11,692 bases of DNA from an uncultured Clostridia bacterium. GTDB taxonomy: Bacteria; Bacillota; Clostridia; Oscillospirales; Acutalibacteraceae. Made by a program: the position numbers and the translations under genes. The notes under the pieces were generated by a model. That model did no database searches and was not told where the DNA came from. It worked only from the letters and a program-made list of their open reading frames with translations. Positions 1-6,428 of the stretch are shown here, in pieces (position 1 is the stretch's first letter; the number at the start of each line of letters is the position of its first letter). The stretch covers positions 1 to 11,692 of the forward strand of contig CAMOTT010000045.1 of assembly GCA_946626015.1 (NCBI GenBank). Reading direction: 5' to 3'.

Positions 1-738
1 CCCCGGCAGTACGCCGCGGCCGCCGATGGAGCTGTAAGGAACGACGCGGATATGCTTTTTCCATTTCTCCGGCAGCAGCGCCGTATCCAACTCATCCGAT
101 TTAAAAAACGCCCTTATCTCCTCCGGGATTATTTCACGCACTGCCGAATAGTTCGCCACTATCACCGGACGCCCGGTAAAGCCGTCCGTAAGAGTGTTGC
201 CTGTATCCAGCAGAGCCAAAGTTGCGGCGCTCTTTCCTCCAAGCGTTATGGTCGCCTCAAAGCTTTTGTTTTTTGGAGCTGCGGACCTGAAAAGCTTGTT
301 TGCCGCCGTTAGTATGATATAGCACACACAAGCTGTGACAATGAGCTTAACAACACTTATATCAAAATAAACCGTAATGTTGTTAAACATCATTCCCTTT
401 GGCTTAAATAAGAGCCAGATAGCCATCATAAGCCCTGCAAAGACAAAATTCACCCCGTAAAACACTGCCATATTTCTTATAAATCTTCGCTTTTCCGAAA
501 AGCCGAAAGCAATGAGTATCATTATGCCTGAAAACGCCAGTTTGATAAGCAGCATAAAGATCATATTCAGCGGCGGCAGAAGTATGACTGCCGAGGACGC
601 CCCTCCGGCAACGGACGCCAACAGTATTCGCAGCCTTTTTGCAGGAGCTTTTATGAGAACAGACGTTGACATCAGCAAAAAATACGTCACCATCAGATTT
701 ATGACAAACAGGACGTCTATGTATATGATGTTTTGCAT
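1..738 (-). CDS. spoIIGA: Sporulation sigma-E factor-processing peptidase SpoIIGA (partial, C-terminus off the left edge)
   Basis: The - strand is open from an ATG at 738 to the window edge, giving 246 residues. SpoIIGA is a membrane aspartic protease that removes the pro-sequence of sigma-E in the mother cell during sporulation. The protein starts with IIYIDVLFVINLMVTYFLL, typical of the family, and has about five hydrophobic segments in residues 1-147. A soluble domain follows with the catalytic motif ALLDTGNTLTD (active Asp about 178), then FTGRPVIV and VPYSSIGG. Known family members are roughly 280-310 residues, so perhaps 40-60 residues and the stop lie outside. An AGAGGTG ribosome site at 744-750 fixes the start. 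In Bacillus and Clostridia sigE usually follows directly, so it is expected just left of the window (inference). The gene is divergent from the PHP gene, and the intergenic region carries 0A-like boxes. Confidence 0.93.
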   Translation of the reverse strand, partial: MQNIIYIDVLFVINLMVTYFLLMSTSVLIKAPAKRLRILLASVAGGASSAVILLPPLNMIFMLLIKLAFSGIMILIAFGFSEKRRFIRNMAVFYGVNFVFAGLMMAIWLLFKPKGMMFNNITVYFDISVVKLIVTACVCYIILTAANKLFRSAAPKNKSFEATITLGGKSAATLALLDTGNTLTDGFTGRPVIVANYSAVREIIPEEIRAFFKSDELDTALLPEKWKKHIRVVPYSSIGGRGVLPG

Positions 739-759
739 AACCACACCTCTACTTACCAC

Positions 760-804
760 ATTATATATTGAGGAGAATTTATTTTTTGTCGATACTTGGT
801 CAAA
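760..804 (-). promoter_or_regulatory. Probable Spo0A-activated promoter of spoIIGA
   Basis: Read on the - strand, a perfect -10 hexamer TATAAT (760-765) lies about 20 bases upstream of the spoIIGA ATG. There is no good -35 at normal spacing. Instead ATCGACA (787-793), one mismatch from the 0A-box TTCGACA, sits 21 bp upstream of the -10. A weaker TTTGACC (798-804) lies 11 bp further out centre to centre. In B. subtilis the spoIIG promoter has a -35/-10 spacing near 22 bp, with 0A boxes over the -35. The same layout here is inferred from sequence only. The transcript leader would be only about 15 bases. Confidence 0.55.
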
Positions 805-830
805 AAAACTAATTATTTTTAATTTTCCGG

Positions 831-860
831 TTGTCAAAATATGTGCGGTTGTGCTATCAT
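831..860 (+). promoter_or_regulatory. Sigma-A-type promoter of the PHP-domain gene
   Basis: TTGTCA (831-836) and TATCAT (855-860) are separated by 18 bp and each matches the sigma-A consensus in 5 of 6 positions. Transcription would start near 867, leaving a leader of about 48 bases before the ATG at 915. The -35 overlaps TGTCAAA (832-838), a one-mismatch 0A-like sequence, so this promoter could respond to the same regulator as the divergent spoIIGA promoter (inference). Confidence 0.55.
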
Positions 861-914
861 AACGAATGGTAAAAGTTTAATTTATCCTTATCATTTTAGT
901 TGAGGTAATGGCAA

Positions 915-1733
915 ATGTATAAGAACATAATGGATCTGCACGTACATACGGACAATTCATTTGACGGCAACCATTCCGTTATGCATATGTGTGAAAGCGC
1001 TCAGGATAAAGGTTTGCGCGCCATAGCGTTCACGGATCACATTGAGGCGGATATCTTCAAAGAACACAGATTTGACCGAGTCGCCGCTCAGGCCTATTTT
1101 GATATTTCAAAGGCGCGCTCGGCGTTCTACGGCAGCCTTATAATCTGCCAGGGCATTGAACTGGGTCAGGCAACTTATGACCTTGAGGTTTCCGAAGAAC
1201 TTTTGAACAAGTACAATTATGATATCGTGGTGGCGTCCCTGCACAATCTCCGGGACGGGATCGACTTTTCTGTCCCCGACTATGATGAGTTTGACGATGA
1301 GACCATTGAAAAACTGCTCCATGAATATTTCGACGAGCTTATGACACTCTCAAGCTGGGACAAGCTGGACACCCTTGCCCATATGACCTATCCCCTGAGA
1401 TATATCTGCGGCGAGTACGGAAGGACCGTGGATATAAAAAAATACTCCGATAAAATCGACATCGTGCTCAAAAACCTTGTGGATAACGGGAAGGCTCTGG
1501 AGATAAACACCTCCGGTCTCAGGCAAAAAATCGGCACTACCATGCCGGACGAAAGCATCGTAAAACGCTTTAAGGATCTGGGCGGCAAATATATAACCAT
1601 AGGCTCCGATTCACATTATGCCGAGGATATCGGCAAGGGCATCGCGGAGGGCATGGACATCGCCGTTCGCTGCGGATTTGACAGCATAGCCCTGTTCCAG
1701 CAGCATGAACCCATACCCATTAAGATCGAATGA
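915..1733 (+). CDS. PHP-domain metal-dependent phosphoesterase, HisK/HisJ histidinol-phosphatase-like
   Basis: The 272-residue product has the metal-ligand motifs of the PHP (polymerase and histidinol phosphatase) superfamily in order: DLHVHTD (7-13), FTDHIE (39-44), GIELGQ (80-85), ASLHN (107-111), DTLAHMTYP (152-160) and GSDSH (230-234). These provide the usual His/Asp/Glu set for two or three metal ions. The length matches HisK-type histidinol-phosphate phosphatases, which act in the last part of histidine synthesis, but no other his gene is in the window and the substrate could be another phosphomonoester. The start at 915 is chosen because TGAGGT (901-906) lies 8 bases upstream. A nearer ATG at 908 in another frame stops after four codons. 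No signal peptide or membrane segment is visible, so it is cytoplasmic. The next gene, ispE, is on the same strand about 80 bases on and may be cotranscribed. Confidence 0.85.
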   Translation: MYKNIMDLHVHTDNSFDGNHSVMHMCESAQDKGLRAIAFTDHIEADIFKEHRFDRVAAQAYFDISKARSAFYGSLIICQGIELGQATYDLEVSEELLNKYNYDIVVASLHNLRDGIDFSVPDYDEFDDETIEKLLHEYFDELMTLSSWDKLDTLAHMTYPLRYICGEYGRTVDIKKYSDKIDIVLKNLVDNGKALEINTSGLRQKIGTTMPDESIVKRFKDLGGKYITIGSDSHYAEDIGKGIAEGMDIAVRCGFDSIALFQQHEPIPIKIE

Positions 1734-1755
1734 CAAGAAGCATAAAAAACCAAAG

Positions 1756-1802
1756 AGGAGGAACGATCCGGGCATAATATTTTTGTGCGGCTTACGGATC
1801 GT
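1756..1802 (+). promoter_or_regulatory. Remote Shine-Dalgarno with a perfect stem-loop before ispE
   Basis: A strong AGGAGG (1756-1761) has no start codon at a usable linear distance. It is 23 bases from GTG 1785, 41 from ATG 1803 and 53 from ATG 1815. Directly after it, ACGATCCG (1763-1770) is perfectly complementary to CGGATCGT (1795-1802), with a 24-base loop. Folding would place the Shine-Dalgarno beside ATG 1803 and about 13 bases from ATG 1815. An analogous hairpin-bridged site is known for bacteriophage T4 gene 38. Use in vivo is inferred. Confidence 0.5.
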
Positions 1803-1814
1803 ATGGCGATTTTT

Positions 1815-2681
1815 ATGACTGTTACTGTAAAAGCTGCGGCAAAAATCAACCTGTTCCTTGATATCGTTTCCCGTCTTGAAAACGGGTACCACAGCCTGTT
1901 TATGATCATGCAATCCCTTGATCTGTATGACATCGTCACGGTAAAACCGGCCAAGGGCATCGAAATAGGCTGTTCCGCTCCGGAAATACCCGTGGACGAA
2001 ACCAACATCGCCCACAAGGCGGCAAGGGCTTTTTTTGACGCCTGCGGTATCGACGGCGGAGCGGATATATATATCGAAAAGCACATACCCTTTGCCGCCG
2101 GACTTGCCGGAGGCAGCGCGGACGGCGCGGCGGTGATCGCTGCCCTCAACGAAATATACGACACCGGGCTCTCCAGCCGAAAGTTGTGCGATATCGGCAT
2201 CAAGGTGGGGGCGGACGTTCCGTTTTGCCTTACAGGCGGGCTTAAGCTCTCCCAGGATATCGGCGGCGTTCTCTCCGATCTGCCGGAATTGCCCCAGTGC
2301 AGTTTTGTGCTTGCCAAACCGGAGACCGGCGTCTCCACAGGGGAAGCCTACGCCCAGTTTGACAAATGCGAAAAGATCTTCCACCCGAACTGCCCCGCCA
2401 TGCTTCACGCCGCGATCAATTCTGACTTTAACGGCATGATGGCCAACGCCAAGAATATATTCGAACAGTTTGTGGAAGTACCTAAACGCGTGGATATAAA
2501 GAATATCATGCGGAAATATAACGCCAAGCTCGCCCAGATGAGCGGAAGCGGCCCCACTATATTCGGGTTATTCCTTAACCCAAAATATGCGGAGCTTTGC
2601 GCCGAAGAGCTGCGGGAAACGGTCAAAGACGTTTTTGTTTGCTCCCCGGTGGACAAAGGCCTTGTGATCGAAAAAAGCTGA
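1815..2681 (+). CDS. ispE: 4-diphosphocytidyl-2-C-methyl-D-erythritol kinase
   Basis: IspE phosphorylates 4-diphosphocytidyl-2-C-methyl-D-erythritol with ATP, a cytoplasmic step of the MEP isoprenoid pathway. The 288-residue product is of normal length. It has the GHMP-kinase features: AAAKINLFLDI near the N-terminus (Lys10), the ATP loop PFAAGLAGGSADGA (92-105), GADVPFCLTGG (132-142, with the catalytic Asp region at 134) and C-terminal MSGSGPTIFG (242-251). The start is uncertain. ATG 1815 places the AAK motif at residues 8-10, as in well-known IspE proteins. In-frame ATG 1803 and GTG 1785 would add 4 or 10 residues. None has a Shine-Dalgarno at normal distance, but the hairpin described for 1756-1802 could serve 1803 or 1815. 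It lies downstream of the PHP gene on the same strand and ends just before a strong bidirectional terminator. Confidence 0.93.
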   Translation: MTVTVKAAAKINLFLDIVSRLENGYHSLFMIMQSLDLYDIVTVKPAKGIEIGCSAPEIPVDETNIAHKAARAFFDACGIDGGADIYIEKHIPFAAGLAGGSADGAAVIAALNEIYDTGLSSRKLCDIGIKVGADVPFCLTGGLKLSQDIGGVLSDLPELPQCSFVLAKPETGVSTGEAYAQFDKCEKIFHPNCPAMLHAAINSDFNGMMANAKNIFEQFVEVPKRVDIKNIMRKYNAKLAQMSGSGPTIFGLFLNPKYAELCAEELRETVKDVFVCSPVDKGLVIEKS

Positions 2682-2704
2682 AAAATAAATATTTCTATCA
2701 AAAA

Positions 2705-2750
2705 AGAGTTCCTTTTCCGCAAAACCGGAAGAGAAACTCTTGATTTTTAT
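2705..2750. terminator. Bidirectional rho-independent terminator between ispE and the ArsC-like gene
   Basis: The left arm 2705-2720 (AAGAGTTCCTTTTCCG) pairs with the right arm 2727-2742 (CGGAAGAGAAACTCTT), with one mismatch and one G-U pair, around a 6-base loop. On the + strand it is followed by GATTTTTATTTG. On the - strand the stem runs straight into TTTTTT. It therefore serves both convergent genes. It is nearly the same sequence as the terminator at 4622-4666. Confidence 0.88.
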
Positions 2751-2786
2751 TTGCTTTTGTTTTTGTCAAATTCGGAATACGGTAAT

Positions 2787-3128
2787 TTATTCCCATGTCT
2801 GCCAGATTTCCGGGGCGTAGCCCGCAGTGGCCTGCCTGCCGTTGCGGACTATGGGCATTTTTAAAAGCTCCTGATTTTCAAATATTTTCTCCTCTTTTGC
2901 CTCCGGGGTCAGGTATTTCACAAGGGTTATAAGCTCCTTGTTTTTACCGTTTTCATCAAAGAGCTTTTCCCAGCCTCCCACGGCGGATTTTACGCTGTTC
3001 CACTCTCCCCGGCTCAACTGCCGTTCACGCAGATCCACATACTGGAATTTTATTTTTCTCTCGCTGAAATAACGCTGAGCCTTTTTTGTGTCAAAGCTCT
3101 TTGAGGTGCCGAATATCTGTATATTCAT
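2787..3128 (-). CDS. ArsC/Spx-family thioredoxin-fold protein lacking cysteine
   Basis: The 113-residue product has the ArsC/Spx/YffB fold signatures: MNIQIFGTSKSFDTKKAQRY at the N-terminus, YVDLRE (30-35), a long middle helix region and a C-terminal MPIVRNGRQATAGY, which corresponds to the cis-Pro 'PIV' region. Family members usually carry a redox or substrate-binding Cys where this one has Ser (GTSKSFDT, codon AGC). I find no Cys anywhere in the protein, so arsenate reduction or a Spx-type redox switch by the usual mechanism is unlikely. The role may be regulatory or unknown. ATG 3128 is chosen because it gives the standard family N-terminus. AAAGGA lies upstream at 11 bases. The gene is transcribed alone, convergent with ispE and divergent from the fucosidase gene. 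A TATAAT on the - strand at 3161-3166 is a candidate -10 with no good -35. Confidence 0.85.
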   Translation of the reverse strand: MNIQIFGTSKSFDTKKAQRYFSERKIKFQYVDLRERQLSRGEWNSVKSAVGGWEKLFDENGKNKELITLVKYLTPEAKEEKIFENQELLKMPIVRNGRQATAGYAPEIWQTWE

Positions 3129-3178
3129 ATCCTGAAATTCCTTTCGCCTGTTGTATATTTATTATAACATAAATGTCG

Positions 3179-3196
3179 GCGCAATAAAAGCGCAAT
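3179..3196. repeat. Two direct GCGCAAT repeats, 11-bp period, in the divergent control region
   Basis: GCGCAAT occurs at 3179-3185 and 3190-3196, separated by AAAA. The repeats thus recur every 11 bp, about one helical turn. They lie just upstream of the fucosidase -35 (3198) and where the -35 of the opposite gene would be (about 3184-3189). This suits a regulator binding one face of DNA, but no binding protein is identified. Confidence 0.45.
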
Positions 3197-3197
3197 G

Positions 3198-3226
3198 TTG
3201 ACAAGCCTTATCGGCAGTGCTAAAAT
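3198..3226 (+). promoter_or_regulatory. Sigma-A promoter of the fucosidase gene
   Basis: A consensus -35 TTGACA (3198-3203) and a -10 TAAAAT (3221-3226, 5 of 6) are separated by exactly 17 bp. Transcription would start near 3233, giving a leader of about 70 bases. The -10 lies inside the perfect palindrome CTAAAATTTTAG (3220-3231). Confidence 0.75.
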
Positions 3227-3238
3227 TTTAGTTGTCAA
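3198..3238. promoter_or_regulatory. Candidate operator over the fucosidase promoter
   Basis: Two dyads overlap the promoter: TTGACAA (3198-3204) with TTGTCAA (3232-3238), and the 12-bp palindrome CTAAAATTTTAG (3220-3231). A repressor bound here would cover the -35, -10 and start site. Sugar-responsive control would make sense for a glycosidase, but no regulator gene is adjacent, so this is inferred. Confidence 0.4.
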
Positions 3239-3305
3239 TGGTCAGATCAAGGCTTGACGCCGGTTTGAACAACGGCGCCACTAATTACGAAAAGGAGCGT
3301 TTAAT

Positions 3306-4604
3306 TTGGAATACGTAAGCAGACCCGAGTACGAAAAACAGCTTGCCGCCACAAGGGATCGCAGGATGAAGTGGTGGAGAGACGCCCGGTTCGGTATGTT
3401 CATCCATTACGGCCTGTATTCCCAGATCGGCAGAGGCGAATGGGTACAAATCGAGGAAAACATCCCCGTTGAGGAATACGCCCGGTACGCCAACACCTTC
3501 AACGTAAAAGAGGGCGCGGCAAGAGAATGGGCAAAGCTGGCAAAGGATGCCGGAATGAAATACATGGTGCTCACCACACGCCACCACGAGGGATTCAGCC
3601 TTTGGGATTCAAAGGTAAACGAATTCAACTCCGTAAACTACGGCCCCCACCGTGATATAGTCCGGGAATTTGTTGACGCCTGCCGGGAATTCGGCCTGGG
3701 CGTGGGCTTTTACTCCTCTTTAATGGACTGGCATCATCCCGATGCATACAAGGCCGCCTACGACCCGGAGGCAAGGGAGAGATTTTTGAAATATATTCAG
3801 GATCTCAACACAGAGCTCCTCACCAACTACGGCAAGATAGATATTCTCTGGTACGATGTTTCAAGACCCATGGAGACCTTTGAGGGCTGGGGTTCCCTGC
3901 AGAGAAACCAGTATCTCCGCACCCTTCAGCCGGATATCATAATCAACAACAGGAGCGGCCTGCCCGAGGATTTTGGTACGCCTGAGGAGCACATCAATTT
4001 CTGCGACACAGACTGGGAAGCCTGCATGACCTTCAACGGCATAAGCTGGGGCTATATAAACTCCCGGCAGGCAAAGGCTTACAGCTACTCTCCCCAAAAG
4101 ATAATAACCATGCTCAACACCTGCGTTGAGGGCGGCGGAAACCTACTGCTCAACGTCGGCCCTCAGCCTGACGGCTCTCTGCCGGAGGAAGTCAAAGCTC
4201 CCCTGCTTCAGGTTGGTCAATGGCTGAAGGAAAACGGAGAGGCAGTGTATACCGCTGAAAGAATAAATATCCCCATCGGCGGCAACGGAGTTACATACGA
4301 ATCCCTCAGCGGCAACAACGTATATCTCTGGACAAGGATATGGTCCGGTCACCCCGAAATGGGCGTTGGCGGATACCTTAAGCCGCCGAAGCGCATAACT
4401 CTCCTTTCAACGGGAGAAGAGATCGAGTTTGAAAGCAAGGGTCAGAGATTTATAATGAAAAATCTGCCCGAAGAATGCCCGGACAAAAATGTGGGCGTCC
4501 CGGTTTTCAAGCTGGAGTTTGAAGAAAGACCAGAATTTATAAACGGCTCATATTACCCTCAACTGAACCTTGGGTACGATTGTTCAAAAGGCGCTAAGAT
4601 ATAA
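3306..4604 (+). CDS. GH29 alpha-L-fucosidase, cytoplasmic
   Basis: The 432-residue product belongs to glycoside hydrolase family 29, retaining enzymes that release L-fucose from glycans or fucosyl-oligosaccharides. Visible landmarks are KWWRDARFGMFIHYGLYS (22-39), LTTRHHEGFSLWDS (89-102), GLGVGFYSSLMDWHHP (130-145), the nucleophile strand KIDILWYDVSRP (177-188, Asp184 the likely nucleophile), DTDWEACMTFNGISWGY (234-250) and GGGNLLLNVGPQPDG (276-290). The acid/base residue is variable in the family and is not assigned. No signal peptide is present, so it probably cleaves imported oligosaccharides. The start is the TTG at 3306: AAAGGAG (3291-3297) lies 8 bases upstream, and the next ATG (residue 21) would cut into the conserved domain. 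It is monocistronic, with its own promoter and a terminator after the stop. No transporter or other sugar gene adjoins it. Confidence 0.9.
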   Translation: MEYVSRPEYEKQLAATRDRRMKWWRDARFGMFIHYGLYSQIGRGEWVQIEENIPVEEYARYANTFNVKEGAAREWAKLAKDAGMKYMVLTTRHHEGFSLWDSKVNEFNSVNYGPHRDIVREFVDACREFGLGVGFYSSLMDWHHPDAYKAAYDPEARERFLKYIQDLNTELLTNYGKIDILWYDVSRPMETFEGWGSLQRNQYLRTLQPDIIINNRSGLPEDFGTPEEHINFCDTDWEACMTFNGISWGYINSRQAKAYSYSPQKIITMLNTCVEGGGNLLLNVGPQPDGSLPEEVKAPLLQVGQWLKENGEAVYTAERINIPIGGNGVTYESLSGNNVYLWTRIWSGHPEMGVGGYLKPPKRITLLSTGEEIEFESKGQRFIMKNLPEECPDKNVGVPVFKLEFEERPEFINGSYYPQLNLGYDCSKGAKI

Positions 4605-4621
4605 AATCAAAAATAAAAAAC

Positions 4622-4666
4622 AAGAGTTTCTCTTCCCGAAAATTTGCGGAAAAGAAACTCTTTTTT
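4622..4666. terminator. Bidirectional rho-independent terminator after the fucosidase gene
   Basis: The arm 4622-4638 (AAGAGTTTCTCTTCCCG) pairs with 4647-4662 (CGGAAAAGAAACTCTT), with one extra C and a G-U pair, around an 8-base loop. On the + strand it runs into TTTTTT. On the - strand it runs into TTGTTTTTTATTTTTG. It ends both the fucosidase gene and the - strand hydrolase/miniprotein transcript. The unit closely matches the one at 2705-2750 in reverse orientation. Confidence 0.88.
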
Positions 4667-4715
4667 GTTCTGAAGCAATGCTTTTTGTGTCAGAATATAA
4701 AGCTGCAAAGTCCGG

Positions 4716-4904
4716 TCAATCCTTCTTTTTGGTCACTATGGTAACCGCTAAGAAGATGACAGCCACAACTATGGCCGCAATGGGGACGATGGTCTTCCAC
4801 TTGGGGTCGCTGCCGGTGGAAACATTATCCACAGCGCTCGCAACCGGCGACAACACCATTGCCGCAGCAACAAAAAGAACCATTGAGGTAATAAATTTTT
4901 TCAT
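4716..4904 (-). CDS. 62-residue secreted/membrane miniprotein, function unknown
   Basis: From ATG 4904 the product is 62 residues: a basic start MKKF, a hydrophobic signal ending SPVASA (about 24), a short exposed stretch VDNVSTGSDPKWK, a second hydrophobic span (about 38-57) and a KKKD tail. ATG 4904 is preferred over an in-frame ATG 30 bases upstream because GGAGAG lies just before it. It follows the hydrolase stop by 32 bases, so it is probably cotranscribed and could be a partner or membrane anchor of that enzyme. The order (small motif, hydrophobic span, positive tail) resembles a sortase sorting signal, and NVSTG is like NPxTG with Pro replaced by Val, but only about six residues would remain after signal and sortase cleavage. 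I recognise no family. Confidence 0.65.
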   Translation of the reverse strand: MKKFITSMVLFVAAAMVLSPVASAVDNVSTGSDPKWKTIVPIAAIVVAVIFLAVTIVTKKKD

Positions 4905-4936
4905 ATCTTTCTCTCCTGTAAAATCACACTGCAAGT

Positions 4937-6412
4937 TTAACCTTTCACCGCGGTAAGCTTGCCTGAATTGGCGTTAAACTTCATAAACTGCGGGAATTTC
5001 TCCGAAGAAAACACGTCAAGTCCCCGGCCGGTTGAAAGCCAGATAAGCAGAGCCGACGCATCGCTGCCATATGGAAAATCGATATGCGCCATATCCTTGA
5101 TGAACCAGGTGCGCTCCGGGCGCATACAGGTGGAGGCGTCCACAACCCTGTCAGCCGACAAATGATCATGTCCGCAGGCGGTGTTTGCCTGCTTGTAGCC
5201 GGAGGGCAGGGTCTTGCCATAGCCTGCAGCCACCGCTCCGCCGCTGGAATAAACGGTATCTATCAAAAAATCGTTGTTGCCTGACGTTGAAACGGGCGAA
5301 ACAGGCAGACCCTGACGGCCGTATTGGGAAATAATGTACACTTCACAGCCCAACGATTCAGCTCCTGCAATTATTCTTTCCGCGTTAACCTGAACGCTGT
5401 CGTGATAACCGTCTATTTTTTCGATCAGCCTTTTATTCCTCACAGGGTCAAGTAAGGTCGATTTTGCCTGAGCGTAATATTCATCCGCAACCAGAGCCCA
5501 GATGCCCGGCATATGACCAAAGGTGACTTCTATAAGATTTTTATAAACAGCATCCAGCTGATCAAGCACAAGTCCGTTTGCCAGATCTACGGCAAAATCC
5601 ATAATGCCGAGTTTATCGAGCAGACCCGTCACTATCGGGAAGATCACCTGCGCGACACCGTTTTTGCCCAGCTGATTTATTCTCTCGATAAGGCCGTCCG
5701 CATCAAAAAGCACCTGCTTTTGAAAAAGCTCGCCAACAACCGAGGTGCCCTGAAAGGCCGTTGAGGCAAAAACGCAGTTTTTTACGCTGTCAGCGGTATA
5801 TTTTTCAAGGTAAGATAACAGCACCGTGCCGCCCATACTGCAAGCCACAAGGCAGACCTTGCTGCTGCCGGTCTCCGCCTTGACGTTGTCAATAAACGCT
5901 TTGAGATCATCAGCGTGGTCAAGGGGGCTCATGCGCCAATCATAGTTGAAGAAATAAACATTTTTACCGCCCAGCGCGTCCGCATAGCTGTGGACGATAG
6001 CCATTTCATTTGTAAGTTTTTCATCCTCGTAATATTCCCTGTAATTGTCCGCAGATAAAGGGAACTCAAGGTGCTCCACGTTGTAGACAGAGTTTCCGTC
6101 GTCATCACACTCAAGGGGGTTAATGAACTCGCTCAAAGCCTTTACCGTGCTGTTAAAAAACTTCCCGTAATCCATTGAAATCAGCAGCTCCACAGTAGGA
6201 ACAAGTATTTTCTTTACAAGGGTAAATATCCTGTTGGCTGAGGGCGCCCAAACTTTTTCACCCTCCAGCGTCAAGGGCATTGACGCCATTCCGCTGATAA
6301 CGACCACGGGAGTTACCTCCGGCTCCCTTGCAAAGGCGGCCGGAATTATTGAAATAAGAACAGAAACGGAAAGAACAACTGCCAAAATCGCCCTCAAAGC
6401 TCTTTTGCCCAT
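4937..6412 (-). CDS. Secreted alpha/beta-hydrolase, LCAT-like lipase/acyltransferase
   Basis: The 491-residue product starts with a signal peptide (MGKRALRAIL..., hydrophobic core about 8-25, likely cleavage after PAAFA at 28). An alpha/beta-hydrolase domain follows, opening with PVVVISGMAS (35-44). FFNYDWRMSP (154-163) resembles the YDWRLSP hallmark of lecithin:cholesterol acyltransferase-type lipases. The nucleophile elbow is VACSMGG (189-195, Ser192, an A-x-S-x-G variant of G-x-S-x-G). LSADRVVDAS (418-427) and DMAHIDFP (440-447) are candidate Asp and His regions. The substrate is probably an ester or lipid outside the membrane, but is not known. ATG 6412 is chosen over a GTG at 6421 because the GTG overlaps the GAGGTGG ribosome site that serves 6412. 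The gene lies 16 bases after pcrA and 32 bases before the miniprotein, so all are likely cotranscribed. Confidence 0.8.
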   Translation of the reverse strand: MGKRALRAILAVVLSVSVLISIIPAAFAREPEVTPVVVISGMASMPLTLEGEKVWAPSANRIFTLVKKILVPTVELLISMDYGKFFNSTVKALSEFINPLECDDDGNSVYNVEHLEFPLSADNYREYYEDEKLTNEMAIVHSYADALGGKNVYFFNYDWRMSPLDHADDLKAFIDNVKAETGSSKVCLVACSMGGTVLLSYLEKYTADSVKNCVFASTAFQGTSVVGELFQKQVLFDADGLIERINQLGKNGVAQVIFPIVTGLLDKLGIMDFAVDLANGLVLDQLDAVYKNLIEVTFGHMPGIWALVADEYYAQAKSTLLDPVRNKRLIEKIDGYHDSVQVNAERIIAGAESLGCEVYIISQYGRQGLPVSPVSTSGNNDFLIDTVYSSGGAVAAGYGKTLPSGYKQANTACGHDHLSADRVVDASTCMRPERTWFIKDMAHIDFPYGSDASALLIWLSTGRGLDVFSSEKFPQFMKFNANSGKLTAVKG

Positions 6413-6428
6413 AGAAACCACCTCGATA

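Noticed and set aside
52..312. Open frame on the + strand at the left edge
   Set aside because: It is antisense to spoIIGA, whose conserved DTGN motif and N-terminus are clear.
1611..2408. Long open frame on the - strand (265 codons)
   Set aside because: It lies opposite ispE and the PHP gene end, has no family resemblance, and is a codon-bias shadow of the real + strand genes.
3258..3277. Small hairpin CGCCG...CGGCG in the fucosidase leader as a riboswitch
   Set aside because: There is only a 5-bp stem, no U-run, and no match to a riboswitch class I know.
4716..4904. Miniprotein as a sortase substrate through NVSTG
   Set aside because: The motif departs from NPxTG at the Pro, and processing would leave only about six residues, so a plain membrane protein is more likely.
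4570..4956. Open frame on the + strand after the fucosidase
   Set aside because: It runs through the terminator stem and antisense to the miniprotein. The miniprotein on the other strand has a ribosome site and sensible topology.
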